Assembly: GCA_016214025.1 (NCBI GenBank)
Contig: JACRPH010000055.1
Span: forward strand, 1 to 36,162
Length of the DNA: 36,162 nucleotides
DNA from: Candidatus Woesearchaeota archaeon
Lineage (GTDB): Archaea; Nanobdellota; Nanobdellia; Woesearchaeales; GW2011-AR9
Reading direction: 5' to 3'
Shown here one piece after another: positions 8,339-16,457 of this stretch. A program made the position numbers and the translations under genes. The notes beneath the pieces were generated by a model that saw only the letters and a list, made by a program, of their open reading frames with translations, had not been told where the DNA came from and searched no databases. Position 1 is the first letter of the stretch; each line of letters starts with the position of its first letter.

Positions 8339-9412
8339 ATGACCTACCAACCCATCGTTGCGGTACTAAAAACTACCCCGCCTACTGTTCTCGATGACTA
8401 CCAAAAACTAATGCACTTAGCCAAATACCAAAAATTCATCCGCAAAGACAAAGAAACTGTTCTTAAACTCAACTTGTCTTGGTCAATGTATTATCCGGCT
8501 TGTTCTACCGAACCTTGGCAGTTGGAAGGCGTGCTCAAGACTTTACAGAAAGACGGCTACAAGAATCTTCATCCGGTAGAAAATCGTACCGTAGTTACCG
8601 ATGTGTGGAAAGGGGCAAAAGGAAATAAATGGCTTCCTATTCTGCAGAAATATGGGCTGAAATACGAGCCATTGACTGAAGTGGAGTGGGTGAACTATAA
8701 GCCGAAAGCAGAGATGCTGGCGCTGGATAAGATTTTTCCTGATGGGCATAAAATTCCAAAAATGTTCATGGGAAAGAATGTTATCCATCTGCCTACAATG
8801 AAAGTCCACGGACACTCGGTGATAACCGGAGCAATAAAAAATGCCTTCGGCGGTTTAATTACTAAGAGAAGGCACCATTGCCATAAAATGATTCATGAGG
8901 TGCTGGTTGATTTGCTAGCTATCCAGAAAGAGATTCATCCGGGAATGTTTGCAGTGATGGATGGAACGGTAGCCGGAGACGGCGCAGGGCCCAGGACAAT
9001 GATTCCAAAAATAAAGAATTATTTACTTGCTTCTGGAGATCAGGTAGCTATTGATGCTATTTCTGCCAAGATGATGGGTTATGACCCGTTAAAAATCAAG
9101 TTCATCAAATTAGCTCATGATAGGGGATTAGGAATGGGCGATCCAAGACAAATTGAAATAGTAGGAGAAGATATTTCCAAAGTAAATTTTCATTTCCAGA
9201 CTTCCCGCAGCCCGGTAATTATGGGAGATAAACTGTTCCGTTTTGGAGCATTAAAGTTTGTAGAACCGTTATTATTTCATACGCCGTTGTTCAAGCTCTG
9301 TGTTTTCGGCTCGGAATTTTATCATGATAAGTTGTGGTACAATACTGTTGGAAAGAGACATATTAATAAATTCATGCACACTGAGTGGGGTAAGCTATGG
9401 CAAAAATATTAG
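8339..9412 (+). CDS. DUF362 family protein
   Basis: The 357-aa protein matches the DUF362 pattern: IHLPTMKVHG, then TGAIKNAFGGLI, AVMDGTVAGDGAGP and LASGDQVAIDAISAKMMGYDP. Biochemical function of the family is not well established. Some members carry ferredoxin domains, but this one has no CxxCxxC cluster, only scattered cysteines. It appears cytoplasmic, with no signal peptide. It overlaps the UbiA gene by 16 bp, which ties it to polyprenyl-lipid or sugar-donor metabolism by context only. Confidence 0.8.
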   Translation: MTYQPIVAVLKTTPPTVLDDYQKLMHLAKYQKFIRKDKETVLKLNLSWSMYYPACSTEPWQLEGVLKTLQKDGYKNLHPVENRTVVTDVWKGAKGNKWLPILQKYGLKYEPLTEVEWVNYKPKAEMLALDKIFPDGHKIPKMFMGKNVIHLPTMKVHGHSVITGAIKNAFGGLITKRRHHCHKMIHEVLVDLLAIQKEIHPGMFAVMDGTVAGDGAGPRTMIPKIKNYLLASGDQVAIDAISAKMMGYDPLKIKFIKLAHDRGLGMGDPRQIEIVGEDISKVNFHFQTSRSPVIMGDKLFRFGALKFVEPLLFHTPLFKLCVFGSEFYHDKLWYNTVGKRHINKFMHTEWGKLWQKY

Positions 9413-10260
9413 ATTACATTAATTTGATTCGGGCAAGACAGTGGTACAAGAATTTAGTTATCTTCCTCGCGTTATTTTTCGTAGCACAATTATTTAACTC
9501 AGGACTACTCTTTCTGGCCGGATTAGGTTTTGTGGCATTATGTCTCGCTTCTTCAGCAAATTATATTATTAACGATTTAATAGACTTGCCTAAAGATAAA
9601 CTCAACCCGGAAAAGAAACATCGGCCTTTGGCTTCGGGAACAGTAAACAAATCTTCAGCGATAGTCCTAGCGATTATTTTGTTAATTGTATCTTTAATCT
9701 TAAGTTATTCTCTAAGCCGGTGGTTTTTTTATTCGGTTATGGGGCTAGTGGTGTTGACACAGGTTTATTCTTTGTGGCTGAAAGAGGTGATATTCGCAGA
9801 TATTTTAAGCATCGCGACGTTATTTGTAATTAGGGCCATCTCTGGAGCATTATTAATTGATGTAAAAATTTCTCCATGGCTGATATTGTGCCCGTTCTTC
9901 CTCTCATTATTTTTATCCGTAGGAAAACGCCATTCAGAGATAACTTTGCTTAAAGAGAAATCAGGAGAAACCAGAAAAGTGCTTAAAGAGTACAATCACG
10001 GATTGACAAATTCGCTAATGACGATATCTACTACTCTGCTGATAATCTCTTACGCGCTTTATTCTTTCCTCAGCGAACATCAAAACTTGCTGTTTACCTT
10101 GCCTTTTGCTCTCTTTGTCATCTTCCGCTTTTATTACCTGATCAATTCCGGCTCGGAAATAGCCCGGCATCCCGAAAAGGTTATTAAAGATAGGACAATG
10201 ATAGTAGGAATGGTGCTGTGGGTGCTAGTAACGTTAGTCTTGATTTATGTGCCTTTATAA
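9397..10260 (+). CDS. UbiA prenyltransferase, polyprenyl-phosphate phosphoribosyltransferase-like
   Basis: This 287-aa integral membrane protein has about eight or nine helices. The first Asp-rich motif is NDLIDLPKD (NDxxDxxxD form), followed by LNPEKKHRPLASG, and the N-terminus reads RARQWYKNLVIF. These details fit the UbiA branch of decaprenyl-phosphate phosphoribosyltransferases (mycobacterial Rv3806c type), which attach phosphoribose from PRPP to a polyprenyl phosphate. Geranylgeranylglyceryl-phosphate synthases for archaeal lipids are the other archaeal UbiA option but usually lack this combination. The following PAP2 gene supports the phosphoribosyl reading. Confidence is high for UbiA and moderate for the substrate. 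Confidence 0.85.
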   Translation: MAKILDYINLIRARQWYKNLVIFLALFFVAQLFNSGLLFLAGLGFVALCLASSANYIINDLIDLPKDKLNPEKKHRPLASGTVNKSSAIVLAIILLIVSLILSYSLSRWFFYSVMGLVVLTQVYSLWLKEVIFADILSIATLFVIRAISGALLIDVKISPWLILCPFFLSLFLSVGKRHSEITLLKEKSGETRKVLKEYNHGLTNSLMTISTTLLIISYALYSFLSEHQNLLFTLPFALFVIFRFYYLINSGSEIARHPEKVIKDRTMIVGMVLWVLVTLVLIYVPL

Positions 10261-10294
10261 AAAGAAGATATTTGTTTAGCATAGGAATTCAAAC

Positions 10295-10774
10295 ATGGAA
10301 ACCACAAAAGAAAGCAGATACACCAAGTATGTACAAATCTTCTTCAGAGATGTAACCGCTTTAGGGGGCGCATTTTTTTATGGTTTAGTCTCGCTGTTGG
10401 CGTTAGCAGCAGGAGAAACGGAATTATTTGTTCGGTTAGTAATTGGATTTGTGTTATGCGTAGGAATTACTTCTTTAATTCGTGTATTCCACTTCAAAAA
10501 TCGTCCGGCAAAGCAGGAATTCCATAACTTTCTGGAAAGGATAGACGCCTCATCTTTCCCCAGCTTGCACACATCCAGAATCGTATTCATGTGCACAACG
10601 CTGGCTTATTTCTTTTGGAACAATTATCAGAACAATTATACCACTGCTTTCTTTGTCTTGGTAGCGGTAATAGTAGCTTACTCTAGGATTTATCTCAAGA
10701 AGCACGATTGGTGGGATTTGTTAGGGGGAGTGGTGTTGGGGGGAGTAGTAGCAGGAATAATAATATGGTTTTAG
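10295..10774 (+). CDS. PAP2-type membrane phosphatase
   Basis: This is a small (159 aa) phosphatidic-acid-phosphatase-like protein with about five membrane helices. The signature pieces are FKNRPAKQ (the K-x-RP motif in shortened form), SFPSLHTSR in place of the classical PSGH, and SRIYLKKHDWWDLLGG (SR...H...D motif with the catalytic His). It would remove a phosphate from a lipid-linked substrate. Lying 34 bp after the UbiA gene, it parallels the Rv3806c-Rv3807c pair, where the phosphatase is thought to act after phosphoribosyl transfer to give polyprenyl-phospho-ribose. A polyprenyl-diphosphate recycling phosphatase is the other option. Confidence 0.83.
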   Translation: METTKESRYTKYVQIFFRDVTALGGAFFYGLVSLLALAAGETELFVRLVIGFVLCVGITSLIRVFHFKNRPAKQEFHNFLERIDASSFPSLHTSRIVFMCTTLAYFFWNNYQNNYTTAFFVLVAVIVAYSRIYLKKHDWWDLLGGVVLGGVVAGIIIWF

Positions 10775-10784
10775 AAGGGAATCA

Positions 10785-11273
10785 TCACTTCCTTTTTTTT
10801 ACTTTAATAAAATCGCCCAAAGTAAGCACATCACCAACTTTCTTTCCATCAGCTTTCTCCAGCTTCTCTTCAGCCGCAGCCTCATCTTTCACTATCAGCG
10901 TAACTCCCAGAATCCTCTGCAATTTCTTAGCCGTCTCTAAACTCGGCTTCTGTCCGCCCGATTCCCATTTTGAAACCAAACCTTCCCGTTCCTGCAATAA
11001 TTTAGCAAAATCTTCCTGAGTCAGCCCTTTCTTCTCCCGCGCTTCCCGCACTAATTGCCCGAAATTATCTACTACTTTATATTCAATCATGTCTTTTGGC
11101 GGTGCAGTTTGGCGTTTAAAGCCAGAAGAAACCGAAGCTCGAGAATTAGGATGCCTAATCTTGCCAAATTTAGTGCAGTTAGGACATACTTTTAACTCAA
11201 CACCTTCAATCTCAGCAGTTAAAAGGTTTCCTGCTCTTCCGCACATCTCGCACACCGGCACTTTATTAGACAT
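10785..11273 (-). CDS. archaeal multiprotein bridging factor MBF1
   Basis: The 162-aa protein has an N-terminal zinc ribbon (CEMCGRAG ... CPNC, residues about 8-34), a basic linker, and a Cro/C1-type helix-turn-helix (about residues 70-135, with GLTQEDFAKLLQ and LVSKWESG), ending in a Lys-rich tail. Archaeal MBF1 associates with the small ribosomal subunit and is thought to link translation and transcription. It converges on the PAP2 gene with a 10-bp gap and is otherwise alone. Its ATG is set by a TATA-like motif about 29 bp upstream. Confidence 0.92.
   Translation of the reverse strand: MSNKVPVCEMCGRAGNLLTAEIEGVELKVCPNCTKFGKIRHPNSRASVSSGFKRQTAPPKDMIEYKVVDNFGQLVREAREKKGLTQEDFAKLLQEREGLVSKWESGGQKPSLETAKKLQRILGVTLIVKDEAAAEEKLEKADGKKVGDVLTLGDFIKVKKRK
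10792..10800 (+). terminator. T-rich terminator after the PAP2 gene
   Basis: A run of Ts lies 18 bp after the PAP2 stop and fits an archaeal oligo-T terminator on the plus strand. The same bases encode the Lys-rich C-terminus of MBF1 on the other strand, so the run may equally reflect lysine codons. Confidence 0.4.
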
Positions 11274-11297
11274 TTTACTTAAAAATATAGCTGCTAC

Positions 11298-11307
11298 TAT
11301 TAAAACT
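11298..11307 (-). promoter_or_regulatory. TATA-like box of MBF1
   Basis: The minus strand reads GTTTTAATAG, centred about 29 bp before the MBF1 ATG. The 11274-11437 gap holds this and the divergent promoter of the aaRS-like gene. Confidence 0.5.
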
Positions 11308-11404
11308 TAACGGGAAAAGTTAGTTCAACTTTCTGAAGTTCTTAAATTATAATTTTCGCACCCAATCGGTAGTTACAACTATTTTGGAGTAGTAATCCTA
11401 AAAA

Positions 11405-11415
11405 GATTTATAAAG
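11405..11415 (+). promoter_or_regulatory. TATA box of the aaRS-like cassette
   Basis: GATTTATAAAG is centred 28 bp before the GTG at 11438. The spacing supports a leaderless message starting at a GTG codon. Confidence 0.65.
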
Positions 11416-11437
11416 TCCAAGCGTTTATTTTAATAGC

Positions 11438-12538
11438 GTGGCGACTAAATCAATTCATAATAAACTTTTAGTTTTTCCTCCGGTTGTAATTGCCCATTTG
11501 GTACAAGATCTTGCAGACCTTTATAGGCCAAAAATAATCAATAAAAGTTCAATTGAGATACATTATTCTGCACAACTGAACGGCCACCCACATTTTGGCA
11601 CCATTACTAGCATGGCTACAGCATTTGCCTCCGGAGAATATTTATCCTCTCGATTTAAAATTCCTGCTGTTTTTAAGTTTGAAGCTTTGGAAAACGCTCC
11701 GGGAGAACAAAAAAAAGTAGGAGAATTGACTTATTGTAAAATGCTTTCGGACTGTTTTAATGGATCACATTCTAAAGCGAAGATTCATATGGATTCATTC
11801 AAAAAGTTATTAAATTTTTTCAAAATGAATACAACTGTTAATTATGAGATAGAATCTTATCGTGAATTCCAGAAAAATCCTTTCGTAAGGAAAATACTGT
11901 TAAAGATTATTGCTCGTAAATCAGAATTTATCCCATTTATTTCTCCATCTGAGGGTTATCTGAGGATTAGATTTCCTTGTCCAGAGTGCTCTTATATGGA
12001 AAAATCTTCCCGAAAAACTCAAATCTTGTCCACTGACCGGGTAGATGAAATTATCTTAAAAAGCCATTGTTTTGAGCATGGCGGACATTCTATTTTGGTT
12101 AAAGAAGACAATGATGATTTTGTAGATTTCAATACAGCCATAAGAAATGTTATCAAAGAAGCTAAATTTATTGAAGATGCAAAAATGAATAATGCTTTCA
12201 ATCTTATGGTTGATGGTGGGGATTGGGTCGGAATGACTGGTCTAATCACTGAATCTCTTGGCCTATTAGATTATCATATCCGCGATTTGCCATCCAGGCT
12301 ATTTACTCCGATAATTGAAGATTGGTCTGGGGCCAAATTCTCAAAATCAGTTTATGTCGAAAAGGGGACATACAAAGATGTTCCAGAAGAATTTGTAAAT
12401 TTTACAAAATTCGAGGAAAGTTTTGGGTTAGAGGGATTAATCAAAGTCTTAGATGAGGTTAGGATTTGGATTTCTGATCCTAAAAAAATTTACCGCAATT
12501 ACTCTGTGGAATATTTACGAAATGTTTTTAATATATAA
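11438..12538 (+). CDS. stand-alone class I aminoacyl-tRNA synthetase-like protein (LysRS-I-like core)
   Basis: This 366-aa protein keeps the class I synthetase signatures. HYSAQLNGHPHFGTI has a HIGH-like site (GHPHFG), a zinc-ribbon-like insertion has CPEC followed by SHCFEHGGH, and DWSGAKFSKSVY is a KMSKS-like loop. The order resembles class I lysyl-tRNA synthetase, but the C-terminus ends about 50 residues after KFSKS, too short for an anticodon-binding helical cage. It is therefore unlikely to be the housekeeping LysRS. It probably activates an amino acid or another carboxylate with ATP for a non-canonical acceptor. The GTG start is fixed by the TATA spacing. Base composition is more AT-rich than the neighbours and two ASCH genes follow at once, suggesting a transferred cassette. 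Confidence 0.72.
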   Translation: MATKSIHNKLLVFPPVVIAHLVQDLADLYRPKIINKSSIEIHYSAQLNGHPHFGTITSMATAFASGEYLSSRFKIPAVFKFEALENAPGEQKKVGELTYCKMLSDCFNGSHSKAKIHMDSFKKLLNFFKMNTTVNYEIESYREFQKNPFVRKILLKIIARKSEFIPFISPSEGYLRIRFPCPECSYMEKSSRKTQILSTDRVDEIILKSHCFEHGGHSILVKEDNDDFVDFNTAIRNVIKEAKFIEDAKMNNAFNLMVDGGDWVGMTGLITESLGLLDYHIRDLPSRLFTPIIEDWSGAKFSKSVYVEKGTYKDVPEEFVNFTKFEESFGLEGLIKVLDEVRIWISDPKKIYRNYSVEYLRNVFNI

Positions 12539-12553
12539 CTCATTTGCTGGGCT

Positions 12554-12988
12554 ATGCACACATATTTATTAAGCATTAAACAAGAACATTTTGAAGCGCT
12601 TCTTGACGGCAGAAAAAAACATGAATTTAGAAGAAAATTTGCGAATATTAAAGAGGATTTTATGATTGTATTTTACCTCAGTTCACCGGTTAAGGCAATT
12701 TGCGGTTATGGGCTCTTTGGGGCGGTGATAAAAGATAGAATTCAGAAAATGGTTGAATTAGTTTCTACACATGAATATAGTTCTCCAGAAAGGATTATTA
12801 ATTATTTTCAAAATTTAGAATGGGGTTATGCCTTACCGGTAAAATCTATTTACCGAATCGATTCTCCCCTCAGCTTAGCACAATTAACTTTATCTGTTTT
12901 TGGGTTTAAAGCACCCCAATCGTTTCTTTCTTTAGACAACCCAAAGTATAATATCATTAAAAAAATGGTGATTAAACATGGATCATGA
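12554..12988 (+). CDS. ASCH-domain protein (first)
   Basis: The 144-aa protein starts with the ASCH pattern LLSIKQEHFEALLDGRKKHEFRRKF. ASCH domains have a PUA-like beta-barrel fold and are proposed to bind RNA or modified nucleotides, and some are nucleases or deaminating amidohydrolases. The middle part (AICGYGLFGAV) is the expected second strand region, and the last 40 residues are an extra tail. It starts 15 bp after the aaRS-like gene and overlaps the next ASCH gene, so all three form one operon. Confidence 0.78.
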   Translation: MHTYLLSIKQEHFEALLDGRKKHEFRRKFANIKEDFMIVFYLSSPVKAICGYGLFGAVIKDRIQKMVELVSTHEYSSPERIINYFQNLEWGYALPVKSIYRIDSPLSLAQLTLSVFGFKAPQSFLSLDNPKYNIIKKMVIKHGS

Positions 12989-13328
12989 GATGAATTTATT
13001 CTTAGAACCATTCGAAAGAATTAAGTCCGGCAAAAAAGTGATTGAGGTAAGACTTTATGATGAAAAAAGAAGAAAAATTAAAATGGGGGATAGGGTTATC
13101 TTCCGAAGATTGCCCGACGATATTCAAGAAAAAATTGTGGTAGAGGTCATTGGCTTATCTTTATTCAGGAGTTTTAAAGAGTTGTATGCTATTTTTGATA
13201 AATCAAAATTTGGGCACCCGTTAGATTATACCTTAGAGGACCAAATGAATGGTATCCGCAAAATCTATTCAGAAGAAAAAGAACTAGAATGGGGGGTTGT
13301 AGGAATACATCTCAGATTATTGGTTTAG
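12978..13328 (+). CDS. ASCH-domain protein (second)
   Basis: The 116-aa protein is a compact ASCH domain: LEPFERIKSGKKVIEVRLYDEKRRKIKMGD carries the ligand-pocket Lys/Glu/Arg pattern, followed by the strand RVIFRR and a C-terminal WGVVGIHLR strand. It overlaps the first ASCH gene by 11 bp; a later ATG at 12990 is an alternative start. Its last 12 bases also overlap the convergent Nudix gene. Two unlike ASCH copies in tandem might form a heterodimer or recognise different nucleotides, which is inference. Confidence 0.82.
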   Translation: MDHEMNLFLEPFERIKSGKKVIEVRLYDEKRRKIKMGDRVIFRRLPDDIQEKIVVEVIGLSLFRSFKELYAIFDKSKFGHPLDYTLEDQMNGIRKIYSEEKELEWGVVGIHLRLLV

Positions 13329-13769
13329 GAGATTATTCATCTCCATGAATCGGAATGCTTTTAAGATTATTCCTTTGAGATTCTCAGTTAAATTAGAATT
13401 GCTTATTTCTTCTTTTGTTAGCCATTGATAACCAGAAAGTTCTTGATTATTAATTCTAAAAGTGCTAATGTCATCGACTAAACATAGATATTCCTGGATT
13501 TGCAATCTTCTGTTCTCGGCGGGAATAATTTTAAAAGTAATAATCAGAGGTCTGGGTTGACTATTTTCAAGTTCTAAATGACCAGTACTAATTATTTTAA
13601 TATCTAAATTTGTTTCCTCTTTTATTTCCCGGCTCAGTCCTTCGGTGAACAGCTCATTTTCTTGTAAATGACCGCCACAAGACATAAATCTATTTGATTT
13701 TTTATGTTTAACTAACAATACTTTAGCTTTATGAAAAATATACCCCATGACCACCGTTCTAGTTTCCAT
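13317..13769 (-). CDS. Nudix hydrolase
   Basis: The 150-aa protein has the Nudix box GHLQENELFTEGLSREIKEE (G-x5-E-x7-REUxEE), with Asn where Gly usually follows. It would hydrolyse a nucleoside diphosphate linked to another moiety, using divalent metal; the substrate is not predictable. The track start at 13844 lies upstream of the promoter. A TATA box (ATAAATA on the minus strand) sits 26 bp before the ATG at 13769, which I use. The gene converges and overlaps by 12 bp with the second ASCH gene and diverges from secF. Confidence 0.85.
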   Translation of the reverse strand: METRTVVMGYIFHKAKVLLVKHKKSNRFMSCGGHLQENELFTEGLSREIKEETNLDIKIISTGHLELENSQPRPLIITFKIIPAENRRLQIQEYLCLVDDISTFRINNQELSGYQWLTKEEISNSNLTENLKGIILKAFRFMEMNNLLNQ

Positions 13770-13788
13770 CAGTTCAATAAAAAAGGTT

Positions 13789-13800
13789 GAGTATTTATGC
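13789..13800 (-). promoter_or_regulatory. TATA box of the Nudix gene
   Basis: The minus strand reads GCATAAATACTC, centred about 26 bp before the ATG at 13769. It rules out the longer ORF-track start for a leaderless transcript. Confidence 0.6.
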
Positions 13801-13853
13801 TTTCTGGGAAAAACGTACATATTAAACCAAACCATCCACTCCATTCACATAAT

Positions 13854-13865
13854 CTTTATATATAC
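13854..13865 (+). promoter_or_regulatory. TATA box of secF-secD
   Basis: CTTTATATACTC is centred 28 bp before the ATG at 13887 and inside the upstream part of the ORF-track version of secF. It shows that secF begins at 13887. Confidence 0.7.
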
Positions 13866-13886
13866 TCTTCAAAATTAACTCAAAAC

Positions 13887-14792
13887 ATGTTAGCTCAGAT
13901 TAAACATATCTACGAACACAAGTATAAGCTGTTGATGATTCTTCCCATTCTGTTAGTTGTTCTCGCTCTGTTACAAATCGGATCTCAAACCATAACCACC
14001 GGAGATTTCATTCATCGCGGAGTCAGCTTAAAAGGCGGTTCTACCATTACTTTAAACCAAGTGGAAGGGCTCAACCCTGATGAGTTAGGATCGTTCTTAA
14101 AAGGTAAATTTCCGGGCAGAGATATTGAAGTTAGAACTTTAACTACGGCTGGTACTATAACTGCAATTGCCATAGACACCGATGCCCAGCAAGCCGCTGA
14201 AATTGATGCCATAACTAAAGTACTAAAAGAAAAAGTAGGTTTGGAAAAGGTTCAATACAGTGTAGAAGTCATGGGAGCATCATTGGGAGAGAGCTTCTTC
14301 AGGCAAGCCGGATTAGCTTTATTATTCTCATTCTTACTGATGGGAATCGTGGTTATTCTTTATTTTAGGGTATGGATACCCAGCTTAGCGGTTATTGCAG
14401 CTGCCTTTTCGGATATCGTAGTTACTATAGCTATTTTCAACCTTACCGGAATGAAACTAAGCACTGCTGGAGTAGCGGCATTCCTGATGTTAATTGGTTA
14501 TTCTATTGATACTGATATTTTGCTTACCAGCCGGGTATTAAAGCGTAAAGAAGGAACGGTGATGGACAGGATTTACGGAGCCATTAATACTGGATTAACT
14601 ATGACCTTCACCACCCTAGCTGCGGTTTTAGTAGCGTTATTCTTAGTGCAAAGCGAAGCTATCCGCCAGATAATGTTCATCATTTTTATCGGATTGATCA
14701 TAGATATGATCATGACTTGGATCCAAAATGTAGGATTCATTAGATTATACTTGGAACATAAAGAAAAGAAATTACAGCATAAAGTAAATTAG
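13887..14792 (+). CDS. secF: protein-export membrane protein SecF
   Basis: SecF works with SecD beside the SecYEG channel and helps release exported proteins on the outer side. From the ATG at 13887 it is 301 aa: one N-terminal helix (about 15-35), an external domain opening with GVSLKGGSTI, then five membrane helices starting at MGASLGESFFRQ and including GVAAFLMLIGYSIDTDILLTSR, a family hallmark with the intramembrane Asp pair. The ORF track adds 30 residues that contain the TATA box, so they are not translated. secD follows 19 bp later. Confidence 0.95.
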   Translation: MLAQIKHIYEHKYKLLMILPILLVVLALLQIGSQTITTGDFIHRGVSLKGGSTITLNQVEGLNPDELGSFLKGKFPGRDIEVRTLTTAGTITAIAIDTDAQQAAEIDAITKVLKEKVGLEKVQYSVEVMGASLGESFFRQAGLALLFSFLLMGIVVILYFRVWIPSLAVIAAAFSDIVVTIAIFNLTGMKLSTAGVAAFLMLIGYSIDTDILLTSRVLKRKEGTVMDRIYGAINTGLTMTFTTLAAVLVALFLVQSEAIRQIMFIIFIGLIIDMIMTWIQNVGFIRLYLEHKEKKLQHKVN

Positions 14793-14811
14793 ATGGATAA
14801 CCCAGATTAAA

Positions 14812-16437
14812 ATGGTCCCCTGGAAAAAGATATTCACCAGCTGGAGAGTGATTTTATTACTTACGCTGCTAGTTCTAGCAATATGGTCGATTCAGCCACA
14901 TCTGTTTGGAAACGAAGGCGCAACTATCAGGAGCGTAGCGGCGAATTCTTCTGCGTCTAACGCGGGAATGCAAAGCGCTGCAGCTAAGCTTGCTCCTCTA
15001 TCCCGAGAAAAGATATTATTTGTCAATGGAGAAAAGATAAATACTGGTCAGGATTATTATGCTTCTATTGAAAAATTAGGCCCAAACCGCACCGTTAAAA
15101 TTGATACCAGCAAAAGCAGTTATAATCTAATTACACCTGAGGCTTTACCGAATACAGTTTTACCCAATGCTTCTTGGAGTTATCAAGCTGAATTGGGATT
15201 AAAAGTTTATGATGCCCCTTTTTCTAATCTAAGAAAAGGATTGGACTTGGAAGGTGGAACCCGGGTGTTGTTAAAGCCGTCGGAAGCGGTTTCACAGGAC
15301 ACTTTAGACATGACCGCAGATACATTAAAACAGCGCTTAAATGTATATGGATTAAGCGATATTATAGTAAGAATTGCTTCCGATTTATCCGGAGACAAGT
15401 TTATTTTGATTGAGATAGCCGGAGTTACGGAAGAAGAAGTAAAACATTTATTAGCCTCGCAGGGAAAGTTTGAAGCTAAGATTGGAAACGAAACCGTATT
15501 TTATGGCGGGAAGAAAGATATCACTTATGTATGCCGGAGCGCCCAATGCTCCGGCCTTGACCCACGGAAAGGATGTTTCCCGGTGCAGGACGGCTATGCC
15601 TGCGGTTTTTTCTTTGCTATCTCTTTAAGCCCGGAAGCGGCAGAAAGGCAAGCGGCACTTACCAATAAGTTATCGGTGGTTTCAAGCGATACCAGTGGTG
15701 AGAATTACTTGAGCGATGATATTGTGTTGTTTTTAGATGATAAAGAAGTGGATAGGCTGAAGATTGGTGCAGAATTAAAAGGTAAAGCTACCACGGAAAT
15801 ACAGATCTCTGGTTCTGGCGCTGGAGCAACCCAGCAATTGGCCGCTACTACTACTTTGCAGAACATGAAGCGCCTGCAAACTATCATTATTACCGGAAGC
15901 TTGCCGGTTAAGTTAGATGTGGTTAAGATGGATACTGTCTCTCCTTCATTGGGAAAAGAATTCTTAAGCAATGTGATGTTAATAGGTCTTTTAGCTGTAC
16001 TAGCAGTCAGCGGAGTAGTATTAGTGAAATATCGCCGGGCAAAGATTGTTGTTCCTATAGTGCTTACCATCATCTCTGAAATGGTTCTGATCCTGGGCTT
16101 CGCAGCAATAGTGGGATGGAATTTAGACTTAGCGGCAATTGCTGCTATAATTATTGTGGCTGGAACGGCAGTAGACCACCTTATTATTATTACCGACGAG
16201 ACTTTACGCGGAGAAGTAATGGCTACGGATTGGAAAGTTAGAATCAAGAATGCTATGTTTATTATTATGGGTGCATATCTGGTAGGTGTAGCATCTATGG
16301 TCCCATTATGGTTTGCCGGAGCAGGGATGTTGAAAGGATTTGCTTTTACTACTATCGTTGGAATTTCATTTGGGGTGTTAGTGGCTCGGCCGGCGTATGC
16401 TGCAGTAGCGGAGCTGTTATTAAGAAAAGAGGATTAA
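14812..16437 (+). CDS. secD: protein-export membrane protein SecD
   Basis: This is a 541-aa archaeal SecD. One N-terminal helix (about 12-28) is followed by a large external part holding a PDZ-like stretch (REKILFVNGEKINTG), then LRKGLDLEGGTRVLL, the TADTLKQRLNVYGLSD strand-helix unit, and six membrane helices at the end with AIIIVAGTAVDHLIIITDE. A Cys-bearing insert (VCRSAQC ... GCF ... YAC) has four cysteines that could form two disulfides outside the cell. It partners SecF in the same operon. An 8-bp GC-rich inverted repeat lies in the coding sequence of the insert. Confidence 0.95.
   Translation: MVPWKKIFTSWRVILLLTLLVLAIWSIQPHLFGNEGATIRSVAANSSASNAGMQSAAAKLAPLSREKILFVNGEKINTGQDYYASIEKLGPNRTVKIDTSKSSYNLITPEALPNTVLPNASWSYQAELGLKVYDAPFSNLRKGLDLEGGTRVLLKPSEAVSQDTLDMTADTLKQRLNVYGLSDIIVRIASDLSGDKFILIEIAGVTEEEVKHLLASQGKFEAKIGNETVFYGGKKDITYVCRSAQCSGLDPRKGCFPVQDGYACGFFFAISLSPEAAERQAALTNKLSVVSSDTSGENYLSDDIVLFLDDKEVDRLKIGAELKGKATTEIQISGSGAGATQQLAATTTLQNMKRLQTIIITGSLPVKLDVVKMDTVSPSLGKEFLSNVMLIGLLAVLAVSGVVLVKYRRAKIVVPIVLTIISEMVLILGFAAIVGWNLDLAAIAAIIIVAGTAVDHLIIITDETLRGEVMATDWKVRIKNAMFIIMGAYLVGVASMVPLWFAGAGMLKGFAFTTIVGISFGVLVARPAYAAVAELLLRKED
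15533..15555. repeat. GC-rich inverted repeat inside secD
   Basis: GCCGGAGC and GCTCCGGC form a perfect 8-bp stem with a 7-base loop, within the codons for the Cys-rich insert. It would make a stable hairpin in the mRNA. It may be only a codon coincidence. Confidence 0.6.
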
Positions 16438-16457
16438 GTATAGGAGTGTAAGTATTT

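Noticed and set aside
15705-16247. 180-aa minus-strand ORF
   Set aside because: It lies antisense within secD membrane helices and has shadow-like composition.
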